Shown piece by piece: positions 36,556 through 49,400 of a stretch of 64,000 bases of DNA. A program made the translations under genes and the position numbers. Below the pieces are notes generated by a model. That model ran no database searches. It was not told the DNA's origin and worked only from the letters and a program-made list of their open reading frames with translations. How positions within the stretch are numbered: the first letter of the stretch is position 1; each line of letters begins with the position of its first letter. The DNA is from Tillandsia leiboldiana. Its lineage: Eukaryota; Streptophyta; Magnoliopsida; Poales; Bromeliaceae. The DNA lies in assembly GCA_029204045.2 (NCBI GenBank), contig CM055066.1, positions 51,268,998-51,332,997 on the forward strand. Direction: 5' to 3'.

Positions 36556-37160
36556 AAGTGATGGTAAGTGGAGGAGTCTGTTCAAGAACACTTTCAGTAT
36601 TCCTCTTCAGATGATTCCTCTCTTCGCTACTTCACAGTTTGGCAAGTTAGTTAATTGCTTAGAAACAAAAGGGAGGGGGGAGGGGGTGGGCGGGCAAAAA
36701 AGGGCTCTCTTGTCTTATGGAGAGGAATGGATTGAGCTGCCCAAATTTCATCAGTTTTCTGCTAGGGATCGTCCGGATTCCGGAATGGCAGCAGCATAAA
36801 TCATTTGCTTTTTGATTTGTACACATCATTCTTTAGACCTGAGTTTTAATTGGAGCACCAATCTGTGGCTCATTTTCTTGTAAATTTCGGTAAATGTTTT
36901 TGTTTTTCTGGGGGGGGGGGTTGAATTTCAGTTGCTGTAAATAGTAGGGAAATAATATCTCAATTCAAAATGATGTAAAGTCGTTTGTAGCTTAGCGAAG
37001 AGTGTCTAATTATTCGTTCTGAGGTCTTTACGGTGATCCAAAAGTGATCTATTCGTTGAATGTGAAAACACCACCAGTTCTTTGTGTTTTTCACTTTTTT
37101 TTTTTTTTTTTTGAAATGCTAGGTTTCTTGTTTTGTTCCCTTTGCAATGCATATGTATGA

Positions 37161-37352
37161 GGTGTTGTTGGTAATTTGAATGCCACAGTTTTGTTACAAT
37201 TTGTCTGCCGCCGCGAATGAACCGACCCGCGATAAGTGGTCATTCATGATACAGATCGAGTTTGTTTGGATTTTTTTATTTGAAATCAGGTTTGTAGATT
37301 CATGGCTTTCAGCAGACTCAAGAATCTGCTGTTAATTACCCCACACTTGCAG
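37161..37352. other. Unique spacer right of arm A, no gene seen
   Basis: Presumably part of the original 3' flank of PP4R3 copy A; the corresponding arm B sequence would lie beyond the second MULE, outside the window. Confidence 0.4.
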
Positions 37353-37566
37353 TGTTAAGGGACCCTCGATTAAGAGACCAAAATGAATGCTGATGATGAG
37401 AGAGACAGTAATATAAAGACGAACTTTTATTGATAGAACTTTTAAGTACATGGCTTAAGCAGGGGCATACCCCCACTGTACATGAGGGAAATGCTTAAAT
37501 TATAAACTTGGTGGCCCTTCAAAAGTGGGTGGCGGTCGAATGGGGTTGACTTTGATATGATTTGGG

Positions 37567-38640
37567 TTGTTTGGGTTGTTTAGTTTAGTGACTTTTTGGT
37601 CGTTTGGATTTGGGTTTAGTTTAGTGACTTTTTGGTCGTTTGGATTTGGGTTTAGTTTATTGACTTTTCGGTCATTTGGATTTGGGTTTAGTTTAATGGC
37701 TTTTCAATCGTTTGGATTTGGGTTTAGTTTAATAATTTTTCGGTCGTTTGAATTTGGGTTTAGTTTAATGACTTTTGGGTCGTTTGAATTTGGATTTAGT
37801 TTAATAATTTTTCGGTCGTTTGAATTTGGGTTTAATTTAATGACTTTTCGGTTGATTGGATTTGGGTTTAGTTTAATAACTTTTCGGCCGTTTGAATTTG
37901 GGTTTAGTTTAATGACTTTTCGGTCGTTTGAATTTGGGTTTAGTTTAATGACTTTTCGGTCGTTTGGGTTTGGTTGTTTGAATTTGGGTTTAGTTTAATG
38001 ATTTTTCGGTCGTTTGATTTTTTGGGAATAGTTTAATGACTTTTCGGTCGTTTGAACTTGGGTTTAGTTTAATGATTTTTTGGTCGTTTGAATTTGGATT
38101 TAGTTTAATAACTTTTCGGTCGTTTGAATTTGGGTTTAGTTTAATGACTTTTCGGTCGTTTGAATTTGGGTTTAGTTTAATGACTTTTCAGTCGTTTGAG
38201 TTTGGTTGTTTGGATTTAGTTTAATGACTTTTCGGTCGTTTGAATTTGGATTTAGTTTAATGATTTTTCGGTCGTTTGACTTTGGGTTTAGTTTAATGAC
38301 TTTTCGGTCGTTTGGATTTGGATTTAGTTTAATGACTTTTCGGTCGTTTGGATTTGGGTTTAGTTTAGTGACTTTTCGGTCGTTTGAAATTGGGTTTAGT
38401 TTAATGACTTTACGGTCGTTTGAACTTGGATTTAGTTTAATGACTTCTCGGTTGTTTGACTTTGGGTTTAGTTTAATGATTTTTCGGTCGTTTGGATTTG
38501 GGTTTAGTTTAATGACTTTTCGGTCGTTTGGATTTGGGTTTAGTTTAATGACTTTTCGGTCTTTTGACTTTGGGTTTAGTTTAATGACTTTTCGGTCGTT
38601 TGACTTTTGGGAATAGTTTAATGACTTTTCGGTCGTTTAG
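37567..38640. repeat. 36-bp minisatellite, about 29 copies
   Basis: The unit is TTTAGTTTAATGACTTTTCG plus GTCGTTTGAATTTGGG. Because 36 is a multiple of three, one plus-strand frame stays open over long stretches and encodes a 12-residue repeat (FSLMTFRSFEFG). A few units are shortened or fused (near 37965 and 38200). A coding role is doubtful: the frame is broken several times and has no start context. Confidence 0.95.
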
Positions 38641-40300
38641 ACTTGGTCGTTTGGGATTTGGAGTTGTGAGTCGATTAAGTTGACTCAGCAGATTCATTTG
38701 GAGTTAGCTCGGTTTGAACTCTTGATTTGTTTCAGTTCGGGTGGAGCTGGTTTGCTTGATTTGGATCATTCCTAAAGTTCGGTTTGAACCTTTGTTCAGG
38801 TTGGGTTCAAATTGAATTGGTTTGAACCTTTTGTATTTAATTTGCGCTGAGCTGCTTTAGGCTTTCGCTCGGTTTGTCCATTTTGAATTTGATTTGGATC
38901 GAACCGTTATACTTTGGTTCAGAACCCTTTGAGATATGGTTTAGGTCGAACCCTTATAATAGTTCGAGACCCTTTGAATTTGATTTGGGTCGGGCCCTTA
39001 TAGTTCGGCTCAACTTTGACCCTTTCATAGTTCGGTCTGGTTCGGATCATAATCTTATGGTTTGGTTTGAGATCCGTTTGAGTTTGATTCAGGTTGAGCC
39101 ACCTTGGGGTTCGGTTCAACTTAGAATCCATTTGCATTTGGTTTGGATCAAACTCTTGTGATTTGGTTCGAAATCCGTTTGAGTTCGATTTGAATCGCCC
39201 TCTTTGCGACTTGGTTTAGAACTCTTTGATTTCGATTTGGGGTTAAGTTGGTTCATGGTCCGATTTAAGTTGCTGAACCAACATATAGTTCCGTCCAGAT
39301 TCGATTTAGGTTGAATCGGCTTATGGTTTGATTCGTCTTGGCTTGATCCTCATGTGGTTTAGTCCGGCTTGTGGTTCAGTTCAGGTTGAACCGGCTTGCA
39401 ATTTGGATCTCACGTAGTTCGGCTCGAGTCAAACTGGGTTGTAGTTTAGTTCGGCACAGCTTGGACCTTTGTGGTTTTGTTTAGGTTGAACCAACTTCGG
39501 TTCAAGTTTAAATCCTTTGTGCCTCGGTTTAGGTCGAACTGGTTTGTAGTTAGGTTCGGCTTGGCTCGATCCTCTTGTGATTACGTTCAAGTCGAACCGA
39601 CTTGTAACTTGGTTTCGGTTCGGCTTGGGCCTCATGTGGTTCTGTTTGGGTTGAACCGACAAGTTGAATTCTTTATGGTTTGGTTTAAGCTGAACCGGCT
39701 TGTGATTCGGTTTGGGTCGGCTCTGTTCTCTTGTAATCAACGTTCGAGTTGAACCGGCTTGTAATTTGATTCGGCTCAGCTTGGGCCTCATGTGGTTCTG
39801 TTTGGGTTGAACCGACTACAGTTCAAGTTGAATCCTTTATGATTTGATTTAAGTAGAACCGCCTTGTCATTCGATTTGACTCGAACCTCATGTGGTTCGG
39901 TATAGGTTCAACTGGGTTGTGGTTCGGATTAACTCGGACCTCCTGTGGCTCCGTTTGGGTTGAACCGACAAGTTGAATGTTTAAACCGAACCGGCTTGTG
40001 GTTCAGTTTGGTTCGAACCTCATGCAGCTCAGTTTAAGTCGAATCCGCTTAGGTTCAAGGTGTATCCTTCATGGCTTAGTTTAGGTTGAGCCAGCTTATG
40101 ATTCGGTTCGACTTGGCTCAATCCTCTTGTGATTCCATTCACGTTGAACCGGCTTAGTTTCAATTTAAGTCAAACCGGTTTGTGGTTTAATTTGGTTCAG
40201 CTCGAACCTCATGTGGTTCAATTTGAATTATATATCCCAATTGTACTTGTTTTAAATCATATCCACATTGGGTTCAGTTGGCAATTCGATTTAAATCGAA
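38641..40300. repeat. Degenerate tandem array of GGTTCGGTTTAGGTTGAACC-type units
   Basis: Variants of GGTT(C/T)GGTT, GAACCGGCTTGTGG and CCTCATGTGGTTC recur at 50-70 bp intervals over 1.6 kb with heavy divergence. No gene. Confidence 0.75.
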
Positions 40301-40309
40301 TTAAGTCGA

Positions 40310-40670
40310 GCCGTGCCTATCACGAAGATGGCGATTTGATCGAGTCAATCGGTGCCTATCACGAAGATAGCGGTTTGATCGAGTCGAGCCGTGCCTATCA
40401 CGAAGATGACGATTGGCTCAATCGGTGCCTATCACGAAGATGGCGGTTTGATTGAGTTGAGCCGTGCCTATCATGAAGATGGCGATTGGCTCGACCGGTG
40501 CCTATCACGAAGATGGCGGTTTGATCGAGTCGAGCCGTGCCTATCACGAAGATGGCGGTTGGCTCAACTAGTGCCTATCACGAAGATGGCAGTTTGGTCG
40601 AGTCGAGCCGTGCCTATCACGAAGATGGCGGTTGGCTCGATCGGTGCCTATCACGAAGATGGCGATTTAT
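40310..40670. repeat. Tandem array with alternating 39- and 34-bp units
   Basis: Each unit starts GTGCCTATCACGAAGATGGC. Long units continue GGTTTGATCGAGTCGAGCC and short ones GATTGGCTCGATCG, mostly in alternation, giving a higher-order unit of about 73 bp. Scattered further copies of CCTATCACGAAGATGG occur at about 40738, 40814, 40885 and 41027. Confidence 0.93.
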
Positions 40671-41400
40671 TTTTGTAATTTTTATTTTTATTTTTTTTTT
40701 ATTTTTTTTTTGGTGGGGTGAGTTTGATCGTGTCGGGCCTATCACGAAGATGGTCGCTCGATCGCGCCAAAGGAACGGTTTGGTTTAAATCGCCAAGTTC
40801 CGACCGTGTCGAGCCTATCGCGAAGATGGCCGCTCGATCGCACCAAAAGGACGATTTAATTTGGAATAGGGATTTGTGTGTCGAGCCTATCATGAAGATG
40901 GCCGCACAATCAAATCGGTTGGAGAACCGTCGTCACGTCGTTCGACGCACGTCTTGAGGAGACGGGTGCTTAGTGAATATGCACACACGACATAGTAATG
41001 ATCCAATGTCGGATTTGATCGGTCGAGCCTATCACGAAGATGGCCGCACAATCAAACCAACAAAAAAAAATCGCCACTACGTCATTTGTGCGCATACACC
41101 GACCCGCCCCCCGTCATCTTGGTGGTGCGATAGTCTTGTGGCCGCCATTGTTGCCACCGTCGAAGAAGGAAGAAGAGGCCATGAGACCTCCTCGCACATC
41201 GTTGTCATCGTCGTCGTCGCCGTCATGGCCGCCGTCGAAGAAGGAAGAAGAGGTCGTCGTTATCGTCACCATCATGGCCGCCGTCGCCGTCGTGCATTTA
41301 TTTTTTTTAAGCATCCTCCATTTTTCTTCTTCTTCTTTTTTTTCTTTTCTTTTTTCTTTTTTTTTTCATAGCCCGATTTATAGAGATCTTGGATCTCTTT

Positions 41401-41435
41401 ATTTTAGAAAATAATTTAAAATATAAGGCAACAAA

Positions 41436-41474
<39 letters not shown>

Positions 41475-42752
41475 CCTATATCTCATTATTTTTTTTTTAT
41501 TTCTTTCCTTTCTTGACTATGGGTCATCAAGAGTAAGTATCAATTAATTAATATTTAATTAATTTTCTTCATCCATTTCCATATTTTTTTCTTTTCTTTT
41601 TCTTTTTCAATCTTGAATTTCAAAATTTTTTTTATCTCAACAGAATAATCTATTATTACATCTGCTGCTACTGGGGAGTGGTTTTTGTTTCTTTTGTTAT
41701 TTTAATTTTGTTTTGTTTGATTTACACCACCCTCAACTTTTTTTTTTTTGAGTTATCAAAAATTTTATTAAATTTAATAAGTTTATTAGCTACGAAGTAG
41801 TAGGTTGGATACTTTTAAAAGTATCTAGTAATTAGTGCTATTAGATTTTCAGTCTTTGGATAAAGGAATGAGTGGGTAGGATGATAGTGATTTCCTATAA
41901 TTTAATGGATGATTAAAAAAATAATATAATCTAAAAAATAAAAATGATCAAAAGGATAGATCTGACTGTAGAAAATTTGGGTGCTATTAATAATATTATA
42001 GCGGAACTATTAGCTACTACCCATTAATTTTTTTAATTTCATTAAGTAAAGAATGATTAAAATCATTAAATATTTAGATTAAATAAAAAAAAAATTGGTA
42101 CAAATGTCTAAAGAACCCTACAACTTTAATTTTTTTTTCTTTTTTTGAGTTTGAATTGGTCAATCTCACTCAAATAACTTGGATATATTATCAAATTCAT
42201 CTGTGGTTTCATCAAACAAATAATTTGAACCACTTTTCGGCGAATAAACTACTAAATTTAACAAGACTTTTAACCAAAATAACTACTCAAATAAAAAAAA
42301 AAAATTTTGAATCAGCAAATTGGGGATAGTTTCCTTCCATTTTTAATTTCTCCACAAAAATAAAATACATGAATCAGCATCTCTAGTAGAATGACTTTCA
42401 CATCTATTCAATACCTTCAGAGTGATTAGGCGGTGATTTTGGGTGGCAAATATTTTTTAATAAACCAAAATAGCTAATTTAATAGTCTTATCGGTCAATC
42501 CCAAAGGAGCATCAAACGATTAAACAAACTCGTTGAAAGACGAACCACAGTAAAAGCCACCTTGGCCTTGCTGCAGAATGCAGTGTTGTTTGATAAAGCA
42601 CTGCTGCTGTTAGCATAAGCACTCAATCGAATTCATTTTAATGATATTTCAAATTTTTTAAATTATCAAACGCTCAACTAGAAATAACTATGTCACGAAG
42701 CAGTACCCCTAAGTCACATGCTAGAGGTTATTTGTGTTTAAAAAGTAAAAAA

Positions 42753-42756
<4 letters not shown>
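41401..42756. other. AT-rich intergenic sequence with T-runs and one MITE-like segment
   Basis: It holds a long T-run (41440-41474). The stretch 41795-42015 is related to the arm-A MITE at 35391 (shared GTGCTATTA ends, ATGATAGTG and AAAATGATCAAA motifs). No gene seen. Confidence 0.5.

Positions 42757-42830
<74 letters not shown>
42757..42830. repeat. (AT)n microsatellite
   Basis: About 75 bp of AT repeat just before arm B. Confidence 0.95.
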
Positions 42831-42832
<2 letters not shown>

Positions 42833-42955
42833 TGTGAGTAACCCACTTATCCAGCCGTCCATCCGTGGACGGATATTAATAAGAATAATTGTTACCTAAA
42901 TATTTACGGATAAATTTTACTCGCAACTTCGTAACTAATGTTTAGAATCGAACAG

Positions 42956-42990
<35 letters not shown>

Positions 42991-43404
42991 AGTTAGATAC
43001 CGAACTAAAAAAAGAAAAAGGTTAGGGACCAAGGTGCAATACTTACCTAACGAGAATTTAAATAGTAGAAATCTAATTGAAACAAAAGGTAAAGAATAGG
43101 GACAAAATAGTAAAAAACAGAGGCTAGGTACCAAAATAAAAAAGGGTAAAAGGTTAGGGCCCAATGTGCAATGTGCAATATGCAATGGAAACTGCTACTT
43201 ATAAATACAATGTCAATCTCGTAAATAAAACAAACTCCAAGCCCCTTAATTCGCCTCCTCTCATCGTTCCCGGAAAAATTTCCCGCGCAAAATCCCTCGC
43301 AAGAACCCTAGAACCCATCTAGGGCTCTCGAATTCCTCGATCAAAAAAGTTTTTTTTTTCCTTAATTTTTCTTTTTTGTTTGGTTGATTTGAAAGCGGAG
43401 CTCG

Positions 43405-46400
43405 ATGGGCGATCCGAAGAACGCCTCGAATTTACCCCTCACTTCCATGCCGGTCGATTTCTTTCTCCTCTTCTTCGTGCTTCGAATTTTGGCTAAATTT
43501 TGAAGCTATTGCTATCCTGCTTTGTGATTCAAGAGATTCTTTGGCGTTTCTTTGGCCTAGCTGTAGAGGCGATTACATGAAATGGAGCTGAGGCCGCTTT
43601 AGAATCTAAAACGTTAGATCTACGTTGTTCTTGGATTCATAATCAGATGTTGTTGCTTTATATGTTTGGGGTTTTGAGATGCGAGGACATGGAAAGGAGC
43701 TGAGATTGTTGGTGAATCTTTAGCTATTGTGTTTGATTCAACCATCAGTTTTAATGATTATAATATTTTTATTTATCTTCTTTTTTTTGGGTGTAACATT
43801 TTTATGATGCAAGAAAATTACAAAACAATTATCAAGTTGATGTTATTTTAGAGCAATTTGAGTAGCGTATTTACCGTTCAATGAGTTGCAGGATTGCCTA
43901 ATCCATCACCTTTCCTGGAGAAACAGAGAAAATGAATCAACTAAAACAAAATTTAAAAGTTAATTATACAAACAATTAGCTAGAACTTAGAACAGGACAT
44001 GCATTTCTGGTACAAGGGAATCAGTAACACCGCATACTTTTAACCAAAGATTTAAGTGTCCGTCGGCACAGGCCGTATCTACAGTGCCGTATCGTATCAG
44101 CAAGATATCGGCACAATATAGCCTGCATGTCGATGACACAACTCAAAATTCTCTTTTCTTTAAACTAGTAAGCAATTTTCTAAATAAAGTTCAAAAGATT
44201 TGATAAAAATCTATAATAAACAATTAGAATATTTTGTTTCTAAAGAAAATACATATTTCATGTCATTATGTGTCGGCACGCATGTATTTTTTGTGACCGG
44301 CATGCATCGGCATGTTTTCAGCACGATTCCGTGCCACAGCACTTAAATTCTTGCTTTTAACATCTGCTTATAGCGTTCCTTTTTGTCGAATCTTAGATGT
44401 ATTGTACTTATATGCATTCTATAGTGTGGAGGTATTAAGATGTCCTAACCGTCGTGCAGACGGTAGTGTTGGTAATCAATCCTGAGCAGTTTAAATGTTC
44501 AAGTGGCAAAGATTGTCTTGCAACAGGCTTCAACAAGCAACTCTTGCTGAGAAAAGGATGCTATTTTATGTTAATTCGGATTGTTGGTTTTTACAGTTAT
44601 GAAATTGATGTAGACCCTTTGGAAGAATCAGTCGGGATAAGTTTATGGGGGTGATAATTTATAGAAGAAATTCATATAATTGTTGACCTGTTTGAATATG
44701 TTCCAGCAAGTGAAGGTATACCGCTCCACAATGAAAGGCAGATGGAATTTACAGGGAGTGGGACATGTTTTTATGGAAAATCTTGAGGTCAAGCTTTTTT
44801 TACTGTTATCTCTGTAGTTGTATTTAGATTGTAGCCACGCTTTGTCTTCTATCTTTATTGATCTTCCACCTTAGCTCTCATCAAATAAAGTTATTTGTTT
44901 CTTTTAAACATTGTGTACTGTTAAGTTGTCATTGGTGCTGCTTAATTTTTCAGAAATTTGAGAAGTTTATTTTACGAAATCTTAATATCAGCAATTTACT
45001 TATGGCTTGAAATACAGATATATCTGAATTGTTAATGATGTAAAAAATCAAGAACCATGCTAGTTTTATTTAGAAATCGTATGATTTTGGAATGTAAAGT
45101 ATCTATTTTAATATTTATATTATGCTAAAGTATTGTCCTTGTTCCTGGTGGTTCACCACTTGGAGCAACACTACATGACAAACTTTAAAAGCTGAGCCTC
45201 TTATGAATCAAAAGTAACCAATAGTAAATCATATCATTATTTAGTTAATTAGTCCAATTTAAACTAAGAAAGTAACATCAGATTGAAGTGAGCTACATAA
45301 TCAAATCTACTATGGTTTATGATAACCAAAAGTAAATCAAAATATTTTCTATTTATAGTTTTATACTAATCCAAATAATTTAATTATCTAATCCAAAATT
45401 ATCGGTGGGTTTTAGTTTGCTGTTTAAATCAACCTTTTTAAGAAAACTAGCATGTGCCCAGATAGTATAGTTCATTGCTTTATAAGCTTGCTGTGCACCT
45501 TGATTATCCTCAATCTTTGTAGCTAAAGAAAAAAGGTTATGTCAACATGTGGCCATCTGTTTTTTGAGATTGTTCAATATTGCCGCAAAATGTAATTCAT
45601 ACAAGATTGCAAAGGCTCAAAAATCTATGGTAAGATCTTGATGTCTGTCATATGAAAATTCAAAATTTTCATCATACTGAAACCACGTCGTATTGCTGTA
45701 GCATTATTTTCATGTGATTTCAATACTAAAGTATATTCTGTCCTTTTTCTTGCGGGAGAAATAGCAACACAATTTTGGTGATAATACATTTGTTCATTTC
45801 CTTCAGGCCATGTACCTTCTTATTGAATTGTGCTTAGTGGCCTTATAGATTATATACACATTTGTCAAATCTCTTCTCACTATCAACTGCTCATCAGAAA
45901 TTTCTATAGATAATTGTTCAGTTGGATTTCCCTGCCATCTTTGCACTAGTCTATTATATGTATTTCTATGAGGAAAAAGCCCCAGACAACCCTAAACTTT
46001 GCTTCAATTACCAATCACTATCTGAAAAGTATGAGAAGTTGAACTTCACTATGTGAACAATCTATTTGTTTCAATCAACTACTTAGCCGACCTGAACTGT
46101 TGTCCAAGTTTTCTAGTATGTAATTCATACACTTTGGATACCATCTAGCGGCCATCTCGTTATCAAAGCTTGATTCTAGCAATAAGCATTTTTAGGTACA
46201 TTCGAGTGGATCTCCATTTTCCTCAATGCTGAAGTATTAAAGAGCTCCTGTTCTGTATCCTTGCGCATTTTGTGATTCTATTAATCTCTTAGACGTCAAT
46301 GAGCTTGATTAGCACTACAAAATAAATTATGATAGTGTGAATGCCACAGTGTATTTCCTATCCTACAGTTCTCATGCTTTACATCTATTTTGTTATTCAT

Positions 46401-49400
46401 TCTTTTTAGTAGGGACTCCAGAAGAAGAAAGCCTTCATTTTTCTTTCTTAGATCTTATAAATCTTCATATAAATTCGTTTTCAGAGGCCAAAGGATGTTG
46501 GTTTGATTGTTATTGATGAAGAGGAGAATAACACAATACTTGTTCATCGTATATCCTGTAACTGTTTATATGAAAAAGAAGGTGTGATGAACCTGCTACA
46601 CTGTTATTCTTTCAAAATATTGTATTAATTAATTAATGAACTATACAGATAAAATGCTTACTTTGTTTTGCCGTATTTAACAGGCAACGCCATCGCATGG
46701 AAAGACCCAGATTTAGCAATCGAGTTGGCAGTGGACTTTCTAGCGGCCAGTGCATGCTCCTCTATATGGTTTTCTATTAACCACTTTGCTGTCATAGTGG
46801 TGGTTTTATGTGATTTAGTGGTGATTCTTATAAATGTATTCGTTCATATATTTTGGATTGTGTAGGGAAAATATCAAGAAAGTACAGAATGATATTACTA
46901 ATAGACAGCGAATTAAGCTACCGGGTAATGGGTATACATATTTGTTGATCATCTCTTGCCTACACTACTCGTTTATGACCTTCTTCATTTGGCGTAGAGA
47001 TTGATAGTTCGCCAGCAAACGGACCTCAAAAAGCGACTACATCGCAGTCACGTGGTAACTAACCTTTCCTCTATCATAAGCAATCTTCAAGTGCTACATA
47101 GTTAACCCCTTCCTTTTGGTAATTTTCTCAGTTGGTACTGAGAAAATTGTCTAGTAGTTCGGGAAGTAATTTACTAGGCAATCGGAATACATATAAATTG
47201 ATTAGCTCCAATTATATCATTTACATATGACCTTCTTCAGTTGGTACTAAGGTTTATTCTCACCAAGAAAAAGGATCCCAAAAAGCTGCTACAACATTTT
47301 CATCCGGTGGTAATAAACCTCTCCCTTACCATAATCCATCTTAAAGTACTGCATTACATAATCACCTTTGAAGTATCTTTCAGATGAGTCAGAGAATGAT
47401 GAAATTAGTGATCTTCCACCTGTTGAGTTATCCACCCTTCCTTTAATCTTGAAGGTGTGTATGATCTAAGTGATAAGCATTGGCACCTTGTATTTGTTGT
47501 TTAGTTCATTGCAGAGCATCTTGCACAACCGCAGTGCATTTTACTATATTATATTGTTGCTCTATCTCTTCACTAAGGGAGGCAATGCTTATTATTTTTA
47601 TTATTCTATATTATATTATGGCTCTATCTCTTCACTAATGAAGACAATGCTTATTATTTTTTGCAATATTTTTTTATTCTTTCAAAATTTTTGAAATTAA
47701 TTTTCCTTCAAGTTGGATCCATATGTATGCTGACTATTTTGTGATAGGACTTGCATGTTGCGTGTGTTGTGACACTTCCATTTTCATGGCCTTTTTCTGG
47801 GTGTATCTTTTTTGCTTTCTCAAGACCCTTAGAAACATTTGATTCTTTTAATTAGTGGCACTGCTGATGGTTTCTTGTTCGATAGATCAATAAGACCACT
47901 AGAAGTACAAAGATGCTGCCGATGTATTGTAAAAATTACATATGCCACTTATTCGTTCCAGCTTCACACCTGTACTTCAAATATCTTTGTGCAACTGCCA
48001 TAACAGTAGGCAGGATTTGTCTTTGAAAGAATCTATGTCTACCTTATATTCTCTTATTCCATGGGTCTCCAAATTTAAATATCCTGACGTGGTTGGATGT
48101 GTTTTGCAGACTATACTAGACTGCGATGATCTGGATGCGCCAGAATTGCTACTACGAGACGTACGTTATCTGCTAATCTTTCTTTCTAACAGTTATGAAT
48201 TGTGAAATGATCAATTTAAAAGTAGTCTATAGCAGTTAATTTTCTTTCTTCAAATCAGTAATAATATCTGGATGCATTTTGATAGTTGTGGTCTTTTGTG
48301 GCGTCCTTTGCAAATCTATCAGTTCTTTTGGGTGAAAGAATTTTAGATTCTCCATGGCCGTTAATTGTAATAAAAGCACACAGTTAAGAGCATAAAAGTA
48401 TTTCATGATAATACTTGAAAGTTTTAAAATGAAATCATATACTAATAGCATGATAATAAAATAATTAATGTCATCTTTGATAAAAGTGTGTTAATTGGTT
48501 GGTTGTTTGCTTGGTTGGAAAAAAGAAAAAATAGAGAGACTTGATGTGGTTTGATGCAATGAACGTATGGTTGTGCCACTGTTTCAGGACCTTTTTGCTT
48601 TTTGGCAAGTTACATTTTGTGATTTTTCAAACAAATTTGAGAAAAAAAAATCATAAAATTTGTAAAAAAGATATCATTTATCTAGAAAAGAAAAGGAAAT
48701 AGGGACATAATGAGATTGCATGAACCAAAGTTACATGGCTTCTGCTATTAAAGATCTTACCGGTCTCAATTTTCTATATCTTGTAATACCAGTATAATAT
48801 AACTGGAAGAGATGTGACAGAGAGTATATGTATTGTGGACAACATTGTATAGCCATATGCAGAATGAAATGAAAGCGAGGGAGAAGAAAATAGATAAAAA
48901 GGGGAGGGACTTGAAGGTTCTTTTTTTCATTTTTTTTCATGTTCGGTGCTTTAGAAACTTAATAATAAGTTTAGCATGATCAACGGGAGCAATAATCCTT
49001 TCTTACTTTTTAATTTAGAATTAAATTAAGATTCGCACCAAAAACTATTCTAATTTCTAACCCAACTATATGTTTGGCTTAATTTAGTGTAATTGGCTGT
49101 TCCTACTGAGATTCATTCTTCTTTCTCTTTTATTATATTGTCCAGCCAGAATTTTTTCAAAAGCTAGTAAACTTGTTTAGAGTCTGTGAAGAATCACAAA
49201 ATATGGATGGCCTTCACATGATTTTTAAACTGGTCCAAGCGATCAGTAAGTATTTATTCTTATTTATCTTTTATATATTTATTCTCATTTGTTTTTAATA
49301 TATTTCTTTCAATACATCAACTGACATGTTTTGTTTTTTTGGATTATTTGCAGTTTTGCTAAGCAGTCAGACGATCTTTGATAGAATTTTATCTGATGAG

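Larger units (their letters stand above)
19735..37160 (+). repeat. Segmental duplication, arm A
   Basis: This stretch is collinear with 42930-60918, with about 1-4 percent difference in the exons I compared and indels from transposon insertions. The left boundary lies near the shared motif AACTAATGTTTA(A/G)AATCGAAC; weak similarity goes back to about 19680. On the right, similarity holds to ATGTATGAGG at 37160, where arm B is interrupted by the second MULE, so the true end of the duplication is not visible. The offset between the arms is about 23.2 kb. Each arm holds one complete PP4R3 gene. Confidence 0.93.
37353..41400 (-). mobile_element. Probable very long LTR (solo or partial) made of tandem-repeat blocks
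   Basis: On the minus strand the block ends in GGGTCCCTTAACA (37353), a typical LTR terminus in CA. An AATAAA poly(A) signal lies at 37425-37431, about 75 bp before that end. A TATA box, CTATAAATCGGG, lies at 41374-41385. Between them are three successive tandem-repeat arrays and no long gene. The left terminus (TG) and the target duplication could not be found. LTRs of several kb with tandem repeats are known from Tat/Ogre-like Gypsy elements; the assignment is inference. Confidence 0.4.

Noticed and set aside
40973..41414. Plus-strand frames with Glu/Val/Ser-rich repeats
   Set aside because: They come from GTCGTC/GAAGAAG low-complexity and tandem-repeat sequence next to a T-run. There is no domain and no conserved frame.
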